From: Daucus carota subsp. sativus
Lineage: Eukaryota; Streptophyta; Magnoliopsida; Apiales; Apiaceae
NCBI RefSeq assembly: GCF_001625215.2
Contig: NC_030381.2
Span: 46,436,689 to 46,500,688 of the forward strand
Direction: 5' to 3'
DNA length: 64,000 nt
Both the position numbers and the translations under genes were made by a program. Below are positions 11,110 to 22,083 of this stretch, piece after piece. A model generated the notes under the pieces. The model searched no databases. It was given only the letters and a program-made list of their open reading frames with translations, and was not told the DNA's origin. The first letter of the stretch is position 1; each line of letters starts with the position of its first letter.

Positions 11110-14100
11110 ATGGCTCCTCCCCATGATGACACCAACTTGAAAGCTTCCGAGGAGTCTCGTCCTGTTTCTACCATCCTCATCATCATCGGTAACTCCATCT
11201 CTCTCAACTATTGTTACATTTATGTTTGTTTTTGTTCAATGTTGTAATTGATTTTGTTTTGTTCTGATTTGATTTGGGCAGCTATGCAAACTGAAGCTAT
11301 GCCGCTAGTAAACAAGTTTCAGCTTTCTCAAGCTGTTGATTCTGTGTAAGCCCTATTTTTTTTTAATCTTTGTGTGCTATATCTATTTGTTAGCCCACTT
11401 GCTTGCTTTTTACTATTTTTGGAATATGCAATTTGTTGGGTTATTGATGCATTATGCTGATGTAAGAAAACAATCAATATATATTTTTATGTAAAGTGTT
11501 TGTAGACCATAGTTGGAGTTTTCGTGTAATCACTACCTCATTTTAGTTCAGGCAAAGAAAACTTGAAATGTTAGATTGAAAAGGGGATCTTCCCATCCGG
11601 TTTAGTGCCTTTAGTTGTTTGTTGGTGCTGGAACTAGAGATTTCTGCGTGAACCGTCTTCGGTCTGCGACGGATGATCCCCGATTCACCTCCAGTGTGAG
11701 AATAAGTTAACCTGGAATAGGTACTAGCTATGGACGTACAAGAGCTTGTGAATATGAAATTGTGTATATATTATAATCAAACCTGAACCAACTTATTTAG
11801 TCATTCCTCCCCACTTCATTCGGTCGGTGCCTCATGGTCAGGAAAGTGGGAAGTGGGTGAAGGTGAATGTGGAGTAAAATCAGGAGAGTGGCAGTTGTGT
11901 CCTCTATTGTCTGTCTTGACCCAGTTTTTGGGGCTTCCTCAAACAGAACATACAATGGCTCTTTGGGATGGGGCTGTACAACCTGTCCCGAAGGGGCCTG
12001 TGCTCTGTCGGGCCCTATGTAATGGGCTCGGTAAGACGGGCCTCCAACAGTTAGTACAGTCAGTCAACTTGTGTGTGCCTACTTTTACTCGGTGAAAGTT
12101 CTTTTAAAATGTTTTCGCCGTGATCTGTGATCTGTTTGAAGTAAAGACTGATGTTAAGAGATTTTTTTGTATGTGTGACTAATTTGATTTGTCATCACGT
12201 TTTGTGCAAAGTATTGGCACCAGTTTTTTAGTTCATTGTGATTAATTTGAATGATATACTCTGCAGGTTCCCAAAAGGCGTTCCTTGGGTCCGTTATCAT
12301 GGAACTTACAAAGATTTGAATATTAATATCATCTGGCCGGGGAAGGATGAAGTTCTCGGTATGTTCTTCTTTCTTGCATGTAATGTCTTATTCTGCAAGG
12401 GGACATAATATGATTATCCTGTTTGTTTAAAGCTCCGAACTATTCCATATGACTTGGCCCTGTATTTTACCGTACTGTCTATTATCCTGCTGCTATTTCC
12501 TCTATTGTCATTTTAATAGATTGTTTTCATTAACAGAAGTTATAGTGTGTTAATAGGTCCAGAGCCATTATATTTTGGTGTCCCGATCTCCGAGCATTTT
12601 TTATACATATGCAATTTTTTTTGATTTTTTTTTTTGCATAGCAAGCTTTTCCAAGACCTTACTGATTGGTTTTCTAAATTTTTTACATTTATATGTGCTT
12701 GTCTAGGGCTACCTGTCAGTTTGTGATATAGCATTTCCCTCTACTTTCTTTTCATCTTACTCATATTAAATCCCCAATTGAGCTTTAGTTTTTTCTTTCT
12801 GAATTGATTTCATTCTTCAAATTATTTTATGTAAACTTCTAGATCCCTGTCTTTAAATTCTGTGTCTTGTTTTCCAGGGGTTGACAGTGTGGGTACTGTT
12901 TCTTCCGCACTAGTGACTTATGCATCTATTCAAGCTTTACAACCTGACCTTATTATCAATGCTGGTACCGCGGGTGGCTTTAAGGTAAGGCTATTTTGCT
13001 TGTCCTCCAACCTTTCTGGTTTGTTTTCCTTTATTTCTTTTGCCTTTCTTATTTCCTACATACATCATTTGATGACTCTTCTTTCAATCTATATCTCGAT
13101 GTTGTGTGGGTGACGGCCCTCAAAGTCACTATGCTTAACACAATGGACCTGAAAGTCACAATTGAAATAAATGGCCCACAATGTCACTTCAAAACGCCAC
13201 TTAAAAAGGTGTTTTGGTCAAAAACGTGATTGCGCTTCACGTTTAGCTTATGTTCAGGAATGAAAAGCGGAAACGTCAATAGAACTACCGTTTTGGAGTC
13301 AAAACGTATGTTAATGTCACGTTCATGGCATGTGCATTATTTTTTTTAATAAACTGAAACGTTTCTTTAAGTAACGTTTAAAGGTTAAACGTGACATTAA
13401 GTTGCGTTTTACAGCCTAAACCCAACTTAAGGTTGCGTTTTGATTTTTTTTTATTTTTAAAATTAATTTAATTTCAATTATAAATAAATTATTCTAAAAC
13501 CCAAATATAAACCCTAAAATTTTAAAAATTATTAATCTATGTTTTTAAGATTAATTGTTTAATTTGGTTCCTCGGCTTTAGGGCCTCACAGCCTAAAGCC
13601 TCGAATTAATTAGGGTTTAGGCTCGAAGGATTAGAGCCTAAAGGCCCTAAACCCTCAATCCCAAACCCTAACCGTCCGTCAATTTAATTTAAAGTATAAA
13701 TTAATAATTCTAAAACCCAAAAGTGAACCCTAAATGTTAACGATTATTAATTTATTTTATTAAACCGGTTCCTCGGCTTTAGGGAAGGCCCTAAAGCCTC
13801 GAATTAATTAGGGTTTAGGCTCGAGGGATTAGGGCCTAAAGGCCCTAAACCCTCAATCCTAAACCCTAACCGTCAGTCAATTTAATTTAAATTATAAATT
13901 AATCATTCTAAAACCCAAAAGTGAACCCTAAATGTTAAAAAATGCAAACCATTTTTTGTTCCGGTTTCTCGGCTTCCGGGCCAACCGGCCCTGAAGCCTC
14001 GCATTAATTAGGAATAGGGTCGCGTGTTTAGGGCCTAAAGGCCCTAAACCCTAACGGTCGTCGGTTACTGTAAAGCGTGCGCGCATCATTCTAAAACCCA

Positions 14101-17100
14101 AAGGGGAACACTAAACCCTAAATGTTAAAAAACGCAAACTATTTCTTGTTCCGGTTGCTCGGCTTCCGGGCCTCCCGGCCCTGAAGCCTCGCATTAATTA
14201 GGGTTTAGGGCCTAAAGGCCCTAAACCCTCACCCCTAAACCCTAACGGTCGTCGGTTACTGTAAAGCGTACACGCGACATTTTAAAACCCAAAGGGGAAC
14301 ACTAAACCCTAAATGTTAAAAAACACAAAATATTTCTTGTTCCGGTTTCTCGGCTTCCGGGCCTCCCGGCCCTGAAGCCTCACATTAATTAGAGTTTAGG
14401 CTCTTATCTTGCTTTGTTTTGGTGGAGTGTTTTTTGTTACTTCCAGAGATGTAAATTACTAATACGCATGTATAATTAAAACAATAATATGTTTTTGTGG
14501 AAACGCTGTTTAGTCTGGCGTTATGGGTTTATTTAAAAATAAAAAGTGTAAAACGGGGTTGCGTGTGGCGTTAAGGAAGTTTTTATAAAACGCTGCTTTA
14601 AGCCCAGTTCTGGAGTGACAGGGGAGGGCCATTTTTTTAAATTGTGCCAACTGGGGCATTCTGTGTATAAAACAAGACACTGAGGGCCTTTTCTCATGTT
14701 ATGGTCCAGAAGGTTAGTTAAATATCAGGCCTCTTCTGTATTGCTTCTAAAATTCCACTTTGACAAGAAATAAATCTCTACTATATAGTTGGCATGTGAT
14801 TTTTTTCCTTATAGGTTTTCTATATATAAATGTTTATGACTTTGTAGGTAGTTCTACTTGTGCTCAGAAGATTTCCCCACCAAACATTATTAAAAATATA
14901 GTCTCTCTTTTTCATTCTTAATACCTAATTCATCGTTTTGTTGAGCGAGATCTGTACTCCATCGACTGTCTATAGTAATCCCTCTCTTCAACTCGTGTGC
15001 ACAGTTCACATGGTTCTTTGGAAAAATGATCTTACTTAAATATTTAATTTAACAGGCAAAGGGTGCGTGCATTGGTGATGTGTTTCTTGTGTCCGAGGTT
15101 GCCTTTCATGATAGGAGGATACCTATCCCTGTAAGTTTCCAGCAGTTTTCATTGATGTACTTTTTAGTTTCCTGAGAGTTATATTTCAATCATTGATGCA
15201 TTTATCTGTGCCACAGCTGGTGCTCGATTATAACACCAAAAGTTTGGTGATGTTAATATAGTGGTCTTTGGTAAGTAAAAGCAGGAAATCTAAATACCAT
15301 AGTTTGTCCTCCTATTTTTTGGTTTCTTGGACAACTACTTTGTAATAAATATAATTAATATATGTACCTACTTGTGTACACATTTTGCATAAAAATATAG
15401 CTTTGGTCTCTTCTGCGAGATCTTCCTTAATTAAAGATTTAAAATAGGGTTGTATCCTAGTATTTTGCAGCTTACATATTCTTCTTTCTTATATTGGTTA
15501 AGCATAATCAAGATGTGGCCATGTGCCGCATAATATTTCCAGAGGATCAGCCATTACAATCTGCCGGGGATTAATTTATTTATTTTTGATATTCAATTAA
15601 ACATGAGCGTAGTAAAGATACCAGTGAGCAATCAATCAAACAGCGGCAGTTCATGAATTCCAGTATCTGCGATTGCATTGCAGTGCAAAGAAAATCCATT
15701 TACCTACTCTTAAATTTTTAATTTCTTTGATGGTCGAGTGATCTGTTTGAATTGTGTTGGTACTTGGTCATCAAGTCCCCAAATAGTTTTGTTCTTTGGC
15801 TAAAAAAATATCAAGTAACTCTTTCTTAGTTAAAATTTAATCCAGGTGGTTTATGATTTTTGTAGTTATTGTTCTCTTTCATGCAAACTTTGTTCTGTAT
15901 TATCAAAGTGAAACTTTACCTAAGACTCTTTCCTTCTAGGTGTTTGATCTCTACGGAGTTGGTCTCCGACAGACATGCTCAACACCAAATATATTAAAGG
16001 ACCTCAATCTGAAGGTAAAGTTCTGTTCTATACACTTCTACGGCAACTATAAATTTCTTAAAGTGTAAATGACTTTATTCCTTTTACTAGTGGACCTTTT
16101 TTAAATTGTTAATTGTCTCTCGGGGAACAGTTTAAAAAAAAGTTTTAATGACGTAATGTTAGTCATTAATGTAAGCATGCATGACTGCACGTGGCCATGT
16201 GCATCCGGAGATACTTAGGTATATGTTTGTGTGATATTGCCTTAGTGCTTGTTTGGTTAACGATGGGAAGTAATTTTGTATGTAATTAATTACTATGGAA
16301 ATTGTAATAAATGGGAAGTTAAAATTTATGTTTGGTTGGTACATAGGTTTTAACTTCCTACAGGAAGTGCAAGTTACGAAGGGGGACCTAGGTGAGTAAC
16401 TTCCCATGATTGATGGGTATTCAAAGTTCCAGGGAATTTACATTTCCCTAATTAATGTCAACCAAACAACTTCATCAAATGCTACTCTCTGGGAATTTCA
16501 ACTTCCTACATATCTGAATGTTAACCAAATAACCACTTATTTTTCCTTAAATTACGTACTGGTTTACCTGATCTAAATTTTAACTGAAAGTGAATAACTA
16601 CATCCCAATTTTGCAGCCGTCTAATATATTGATCCCATTTGTTACCTTTTACTATAGGATTTGTTAATGGAAAATAAGGCATTTTTAAGTTTATGGATTT
16701 CTGAAGCTGATTGAAATTTACAATGTATTATGTTGAATGAAAATAAGTTATGCTTTAGCTGAGTGATGGAGCATGTTTCAGGTTGGAAAACTGTCTACCG
16801 GTGACTCCTTAGATATGTGCACGCAGGATGAATCATCTATCATTGCCAACGATGCAACAGTTAAAGACATGGAGGTAAACTTTTAATTGCTAATCATGAT
16901 TATATTAAGCATTATGAACCATTCTTTGGAATCTTCTAATTAATTATAGTAATAGTCTAATCCAGCATTGGCAGTCATTTGTTTATCATATTAACACACA
17001 GCAAAAGCTTTAACAGAGTGGTTCTTCTGCATTACTGGGTCATGGTATATTGCTTCTGGTAGTGGTTCAGTGATTGCATTGTATTTAAAAAAATTGAAAA

Positions 17101-18501
17101 TTCAAAGTTCTCAATACACTTCCTCGTATTACATAGTTGTGACGTCTGGATTATTATAGAATAACACCTATTTTGTTACAGGAGAAGGAAAATAAAACAG
17201 TACAACTTGCTAGATACTCTAATATAGACCAAACCATTTTTATTAAAATTGGGGACTTGGATTGCATTAGTGATCTGTTTTTGTAACAAGTTTAGCAAAC
17301 CACACTAAACTTAGCGAGTATTCCAGCTCCGAACTAAGGTCTGAGGAAGGTGAGATGGAAGACCTTGTCAGTACTCCTAGGGAGAGTGAAGGGACTGTTT
17401 CTGTGAAGAACCCAGGTTTCGGAGAAATGTTTAGAAGTCTTGGGAATTCTTGAAATTTATTGAATTTATGTGTATAAGCTATTAGTATTCAGTGTTTGTG
17501 TGCAGGTTGTCCATGAGGATAGTAGGCCTCTTTTTTTTTATATGAGGTAATAGGTATTGAGATAATGTCAAAGCTTCTATTAAAGCAAGCAGCCCTGAAG
17601 TAGTCTGTGATGTTACAGAAAGGTTCGCAGAACAGTGCACTGTCGGAAACTATCAAGAAAAATATTTTCCCTCACATGTTTGTTTTCTAGAGTCTGCCAT
17701 GGGAAATTGTTTCTGATGCAAACAGCATATGTGTCTAGACCAATTTATTTTGCCTTCAATGCCTTGTTAAGGATAGACAAGATGGATTTACTTGCGTCCT
17801 TTATCTCTTATGTGTTCTAATCCTGTTTGAAGTGGTAAGCTTGCATATCCTATAATTTAGAGCTGGCTTTATTTATTTATAAAAATTCAAACTGGCCCTT
17901 GACATCAATAACATTTTGCTGTAATAATATGGCTTGTGAATAGAGGGATAATTTAAGGATAAACAAGATGGATTTAGTTGCGTCCTTTATCTCTTATGTG
18001 TTCTCATCCTGTTTGAAGTGGCAAGCTTGTATATCCTATAATTTAGAGCTGGCTTTATTTTTCTAAAAATTACAAACTGGCCCTCGATTCTTTCTTGTTT
18101 AAGAAAGAATGTTTTACAACCCCCCCCCCCCCCCCCCCCCCTCCCAAAAAAAAAATTCGAGCTTCCATAAATTTCATCTGTTACCATTTTTTGCTGCTGA
18201 TTTATAAATGAGAATGACTTCCAACATATTGTTGGCTGCTCATCTGACATTGCCTTCTGAACTATTTTACTGATCAATTGATTGCAAAATCTTATGTTGT
18301 CAGGGGGCAGCTGTTGCTTACGTGGCGGATCTTCTAAAAGTCCCTGCAGTATTTGTAAAAGCTGTGACAGATATCGTTGATGGTGAGAAGCCTACTAGTG
18401 AGGAGTTCCTGGAAAATTTAGCTGCAGTTGCTGCTGCACTTGAGCAGGCAGTTGCCCAAGTCATTGATTACATCAGCGGGAAGTGCATCTCAGAACTCTA
18501 A
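11110..18501 (+). CDS. MTN1: 5'-methylthioadenosine nucleosidase (MTN)
   Basis: Eight exons with GT-AG introns: 11110-11188, 11282-11345, 12267-12358, 12878-12984, 15056-15130, 15940-16014, 16782-16874 and 18304-18501; they join to 260 residues, the usual length. The enzyme hydrolyses 5'-methylthioadenosine (and, for some isoforms, S-adenosylhomocysteine) to adenine and the thioribose. This feeds the Yang methionine cycle and clears a by-product of ethylene, polyamine and nicotianamine synthesis in the cytosol. By alignment with bacterial MTAN (Glu12, Glu174, Asp197), the catalytic residues are Glu31 in 'AMQTEAMP', Glu195 in 'DMEGAA' and Asp218 in 'AVTDIVD'; the 23-residue gap between the last two is preserved. 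'NAGTAGGFK' and 'LYGVGLRQ' are family signatures. Introns 4, 6 and 7 contain repeats. The gene is intact. The paralogue number is a guess. Confidence 0.95.
11349..12266. other. MTN intron 2, mixed composition
   Basis: About 920 bp of intron. Bases 11620-12070 are noticeably richer in G and C than other introns here and include an unassigned open frame (11853-12095). This looks like inserted repeat DNA, but I saw no terminal repeats and give it no family. Confidence 0.3.
13115..14688. mobile_element. TIR DNA element with internal tandem repeats, in MTN intron 4
   Basis: The ends form a degenerate inverted repeat of about 80 bp: left GGCCCTCAaaGTC, later AAATGGCCC..TGTCAC; the right end read on the other strand gives GGCCCTCAgtGTC and AAATGGCCC..TGTCAC at matching spacing. 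No coding region is present. Inside are about four diverged tandem units of roughly 200 bp (about 13560-14400), each with 'ctaaaccct' and 'ttcctcggctt' motifs. It is probably a non-autonomous, Mutator-like element; no clean target duplication was found, so the superfamily is open. Confidence 0.6.
13560..14400. repeat. About four tandem ~200-bp units rich in 'ccctaaa'
   Basis: Each unit has the order: 'cggttcctcggctt', 'ggccctaaagcctcg', 'attaattagggttta', 'aaaccctaaccgtc', an AT-rich spacer, then 'attctaaaacccaaa'. The first two units are AT-richer and the last two carry GC-shifted versions, so the array is diverged. The 'ccctaaa' words resemble plant telomere units but are scattered in a longer unit. 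Confidence 0.7.
16245..16536. mobile_element. Tourist-like (PIF/Harbinger) MITE in MTN intron 6
   Basis: Terminal inverted repeats GTGCTTGTTTGGTTAAC and, on the other strand, GTGGTTATTTGGTTAAC bound a 292-bp element. It is flanked by TTA on both sides (16242-16244 and 16537-16539), the target duplication of PIF/Harbinger elements. There is no coding capacity. Confidence 0.85.
17765..18080. repeat. Imperfect direct duplication in MTN intron 7
   Basis: A block beginning 'aaggatagacaagatgg' at about 17769 recurs at about 17955 with a few mismatches; the period is about 186 bp and about 130 bp is shared. Both copies contain 'cctataatttagagctgg'. It is followed by a long C run. Confidence 0.8.
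18119..18142. repeat. Poly-C homopolymer run
   Basis: Roughly 23 consecutive C residues, followed within a few bases by a run of A. Such a run is rare in AT-rich plant introns; its length may be unreliable in assembly. Confidence 0.8.
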
Positions 18502-18749
18502 TAATCTTATCATATTGTCCTGTAGCCGAGGCACATCAACACTTTTGATTTACATCTACATGGTCATACTTATAAAACAAACGATTTATGTAACATAGCC
18601 TATTGATTATCACTATATTAAAGAGGGGTATCTATATTTCTGGTCAGACACATAAATATCATTGAGCATGTTCATCTCACTGCTAGCATGTGCACAAGAA
18701 TTTCTGTTATGTTTCAAAAACCGAAACAAGTTGCTGGTTACATATACAT

Positions 18750-19036
18750 TAGGGGTCCAGGTCCCTGGCATATTACGTCAAAGGTCTCTTAACCAACACA
18801 CTATTTTCTGGCCGTTGGATGAAATATCTAGCGGCGAGGAATATAACAAAAGTTTTATACATCCGGCGCTTTTTAACCGCTGGACGGGGCGGTTAAAAAG
18901 CGCTGGAATTGCCTCGTCCAGTACTACTTTTTAAGCCTTGGATGTAGGTTATAATTTTGGCCGCCGGATATTCATCCCTTGCCCATGGTGGTTGGATAAG
19001 AGGTCCCTGGCATATATGCCAGGAACCAGTACCCTA
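18750..19036. mobile_element. MITE with long imperfect inverted ends, downstream of MTN
   Basis: The left end TAGGGGTCCAGGTCCCTGG matches the reverse complement of the right end (TAGGGTACTGGTTCCTGG) and the pairing continues for about 50 bp, including 'CTCTTA(A/T)CCAAC'. The interior has 'ggaatataac' and two copies of a 'ttttaa..cgctgga' block. The interior is shared with the sequence near 61750-61975. No target duplication is clear and the superfamily is unknown. Confidence 0.65.
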
Positions 19037-19769
19037 TACGTTATTGTGCCCTTAGTCTTAGATAACTGCATTATATGTGACTTTTCATTTCATATAAAAA
19101 CCTGAAGACTGATAGCCGACTTTTTATGTTGTCTTGAGTACCTGTTTCGGACATTCAGACATAGGTATGGATACTCTGTCACCTATCTTCGGTCAAATTT
19201 AGAATATCGCTGAGTCCGACACTTGGACATGTATCCATGTTGGTGGATACTTTTATCCGGGTAATATTGCTGATATCTGGTATAATTATGTTCTTTCTAA
19301 TATCTTTTAGATCGGCTGGTTTCGTATTTCTCCTGGACGGTCGATGTATTTTCTCGTAAAACATGAACCCATTGTTCCTTCCCACAAATATTTTAATTCG
19401 AACACGTTTGATCACGAATGTTGGATCTATCAGTCTTGCCCAGGTGTATATACACACATTTAAACTCACAATACAGAATATCTGAAGAACAATAATAAGA
19501 TAAAACATTTTCAGTGCTATATAATTTAACTTTGACAAGCTCATCATTTATATCATTAATAATATTAATAGATTACAAACAATACAAAATGAGCTAGCTA
19601 GTAGCTAGCTAGCACATAATTATCAAATGAAAACTTTAATAGAATATACATACATACTGAACAAGAGCACCGGAAGAAAGAAAACATGTATGAACTATAA
19701 AGCCCATTTATTGACGATTAATCATCGGAGATTAAGCTAATTACTTGGGATTAATTATATAAGTTGAGT
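19037..19769. other. Intergenic region between MTN and the GASA locus
   Basis: About 19140-19440 contains words such as 'gtccgacacttggacatg' typical of a common dispersed plant repeat. The 122-residue open frame on the minus strand (19547-19179) lies over it and has no recognisable domain. I see no gene. Confidence 0.4.
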
Positions 19770-19798
19770 TTAGGGGCACTTGCGCTTGTTATTGTGAG

Positions 19799-20073
19799 TA
19801 GGGGTGGCAGTTTCGGGTAACGGGTCGTGTTCGTGTCTGCAATCGGGTCAATTTCGAGTCGATTTCGGGTCAAGCTAAAATCACTTTAAATTGAATAAAA
19901 CTGAAAATTGAAGTTATTAGAAACGAAATTAGAATTTCGGGTCATGTCGGGTCCATTTCGTGTCAAAACGGGTGATTTTCGGGTCACTTTCGGATTTTGT
20001 CTCAGTAAATCGGGTTACGGGTTTGGGTCGGGTTCGGGTCGAGTTCGGGTCGTGTCTGATATTGCCAGCCCTA
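19799..20073. mobile_element. hAT-type MITE inserted in the GASA coding sequence
   Basis: A 275-bp element with ends TAGGGGTGGCA and (other strand) TAGGGCTGGCA. It is flanked by a perfect 8-bp direct repeat, ATTGTGAG, at 19791-19798 and 20074-20081, the hallmark of hAT insertion. The interior is rich in 'cgggt' words, a pattern seen in many plant hAT MITEs. It has no coding region. It splits the last exon of the GASA gene. Confidence 0.92.
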
Positions 20074-20608
20074 ATTGTGAGTGGTCATATTGGCATAACA
20101 AGCACAAGTGTCCAAGTTGCCGGACGTTCCTGCCGGGACGCAGTTACAGCGTGCGCAACATGTTCCACAAGCCCTCTTACACAATCTCGGCCTAGATGAT
20201 AATATGCACCTTGCTGCGCATGCTCCTCCACAATCTGTACAAAGATTTTTTTTATTTTTTTTACAATTAATAAAAAACTTATATTTACAATAACCACAAA
20301 CTAAAAACAAAAAATTACCCATTTTTCCCTTCGGATAACTTGTCACTGATGACTCCGAGTTGCTCCCCTGCATACGTATAGTTAGTGAATTAAGCTTGAA
20401 AGTAAAATCAAGAACAAACCGAAAATAAATCGAGAAACCGAAAATAAATCGAGTAAGTCCGATTTCCGATTTTTACGATCTCCCTACATATTTAAGTACG
20501 GGGAGGGGGTGACATGGAAGTACATATTACCATATCTGTTGCGTGAACAAGATGGAGAACAAACAGAGAGACAAAGAGTGCAGCAATCACAACTTTGAGA
20601 ACGGCCAT
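20071..20608 (-). CDS. GASA/snakin cysteine-rich peptide, C-terminus lost to a MITE
   Basis: Three exons on the minus strand, 20608-20531, 20367-20319 and 20234-20071, encode 96 residues. Exon 1 is a clear signal peptide (residues 1-23 or so). Exon 2 is a short polar linker. Exon 3 carries the GASA domain: 'CGGACAARC', 'CKRACGTCCARCNCVPAGT' and 'CACYANM', with 11 cysteines in the right spacing. The family has 12, the last in a terminal 'KCP'. Here the reading frame runs into the first bases of a hAT MITE, whose TAG ends the protein. Beyond the MITE (19790-19770) the old ending is still readable as N-K-R-K-C-P-stop. GASA peptides are secreted, gibberellin-responsive or antimicrobial. The loss of the twelfth cysteine breaks one expected disulfide, so the product may be misfolded or altered. 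Confidence 0.9.
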
Positions 20609-20696
20609 TGCTATGTGTTTTGCAGGGAAACCAAGTTGATAAGATCAATATAGAAGATGGATGTATTTGTTTGCAGTGAGCAGAAAGATGTAGTTG

Positions 20697-20704
20697 TATT
20701 TATA
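20697..20704 (-). promoter_or_regulatory. TATA box of the GASA gene
   Basis: TATAAATA on the minus strand, about 90 bp upstream of the GASA start codon. A well-formed core promoter suggests the gene could still be transcribed. Confidence 0.5.
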
Positions 20705-20923
20705 GACAGTGTAGAGATATGTTACAATAAGTGTTTACATTAAAATAAATGTGAAATTTGTATTAAAAAATTGAAAGGACGCGTAAGGTTGGCATGCATG
20801 GGGATCAAAGTCGAGAGACAAGAAGTATATGTGGATTAAGCTTACTCTGGCAATATGGCCTACTCACCTAAACCTAGCTATATTTCATTGGCTCTTTATC
20901 CGGCGTTGTCTTAATATTATATT

Positions 20924-21056
20924 AATCGGGCATCCAATTTATTGTTTCTGAATATCAAACTTTATATTATCAATAACCACGTATATATATAATAATCGGT
21001 CATCCAATTTATTGTTTCTGAATATCAAATTTTATATTATCAATGACCACGTATAT
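20924..21056. repeat. 70-bp tandem duplication upstream of GASA
   Basis: Two adjacent copies with a 70-bp period, starting at 20924 and 20994, differ by only a few bases ('aatcggGcatcc' versus 'aatcggTcatcc'). They lie 316-450 bp upstream of the GASA start, in its likely promoter. Confidence 0.85.
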
Positions 21057-21777
21057 TCGTAAGGTAAAAATATGGATATCATATAAATACAAAGAATGAA
21101 CCAAAAAATTAAGATACAAATTTACAATTTCTTTTATGTGTTATAGTTTTATCGTTTGTAATTTATGTTTAAATTTTATTTTTGAATAGAGAGTTAAATA
21201 TGGAAGTTTTATTTTGAAAAAGTATAAATTAAAATAATTTATCAAATTATATTTTATTGAAATTTGCGTGTCAAGTCTTCTATCTTTCATATGTAAACAA
21301 TTCAAGAAGATAGAGGAAGCAAGATTTTATTTCTTGTGCAAAATATGGATTAATATTAGATTTATTTTGTCAATAATTTTAACATCTTAAAATATTATGA
21401 TTCGATATCTATTGATATTTTTATATTAATATTTATATTTGAAATTTTAATATATTATTGTCGGAAATGAAACATAATTATACATAAGAAATGTTATATT
21501 TAACTATTCGAATCAAATCAAATGAAGTTGGAAAATTTTATTGGATGAACTCAAAAGAGTAAGAGGACATTACGAATTATATATGTGTGTGTGTAAAGTG
21601 CAGGGATTGGATCAGTGATGATGTTATTTTTGTAAATTTATAACGCAAAAAAATTATATCCAAATTTTTATATCTCATCCTAAAAAATTATTGGAATTAG
21701 GATTAGAGGTGTCATTTTTAGCAAAAAGTATTAATTTTTTTACTAATGATTATCCTAACAATTAATTAAATAAAAAG
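21057..21777. other. AT-rich intergenic sequence
   Basis: Very AT-rich and without open frames of note. No gene or clear element is seen. Confidence 0.5.
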
Positions 21778-21779
21778 TA

Positions 21780-22083
21780 CTCCCTCCGTCCCCCTCAATT
21801 GTTTACATTGGAGGGGGACACGGAGACCAAGACAATGTATGAAAAATGAGTAAAGTTAGATGAAAAGTGGGTAAAGTGGTGGGACCTACCAATATTTAAT
21901 AATAGATTTGAGATAGTGGAGGAAAGTAGTGGGTGTAATAGTAGTTTTTATTGTTAAATATGAGATAGTAGAGGAAGATAGTGGGTGTAATGATGGAAAA
22001 AACTTACTATTTATAGTAACGTAAAGAAATGAGAGGGACATCCCAAAATAGTAACCGTAAACAAATGAGAGGGACAGAGGGAG
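21780..22083. mobile_element. Stowaway MITE (Tc1/mariner)
   Basis: The ends CTCCCTCCGTCCC and GGGACAGAGGGAG are the classic Stowaway inverted repeats, and both sides are flanked by TA. Length 304 bp, no coding capacity. The interior has a short internal duplication of a 'gagatagt.gagga' block. Confidence 0.93.

Noticed and set aside
11853-12095. 80-codon frame in MTN intron 2
   Set aside because: It lies inside the intron, has no homologue that I recognise and no splice context.
13560-14400. Interstitial telomere
   Set aside because: The 'ccctaaa' words are embedded in longer ~200-bp units, not in a pure heptamer array.
19179-19547. 122-codon minus-strand frame
   Set aside because: It overlies a dispersed repeat; there is one N-terminal hydrophobic stretch but no family signal.
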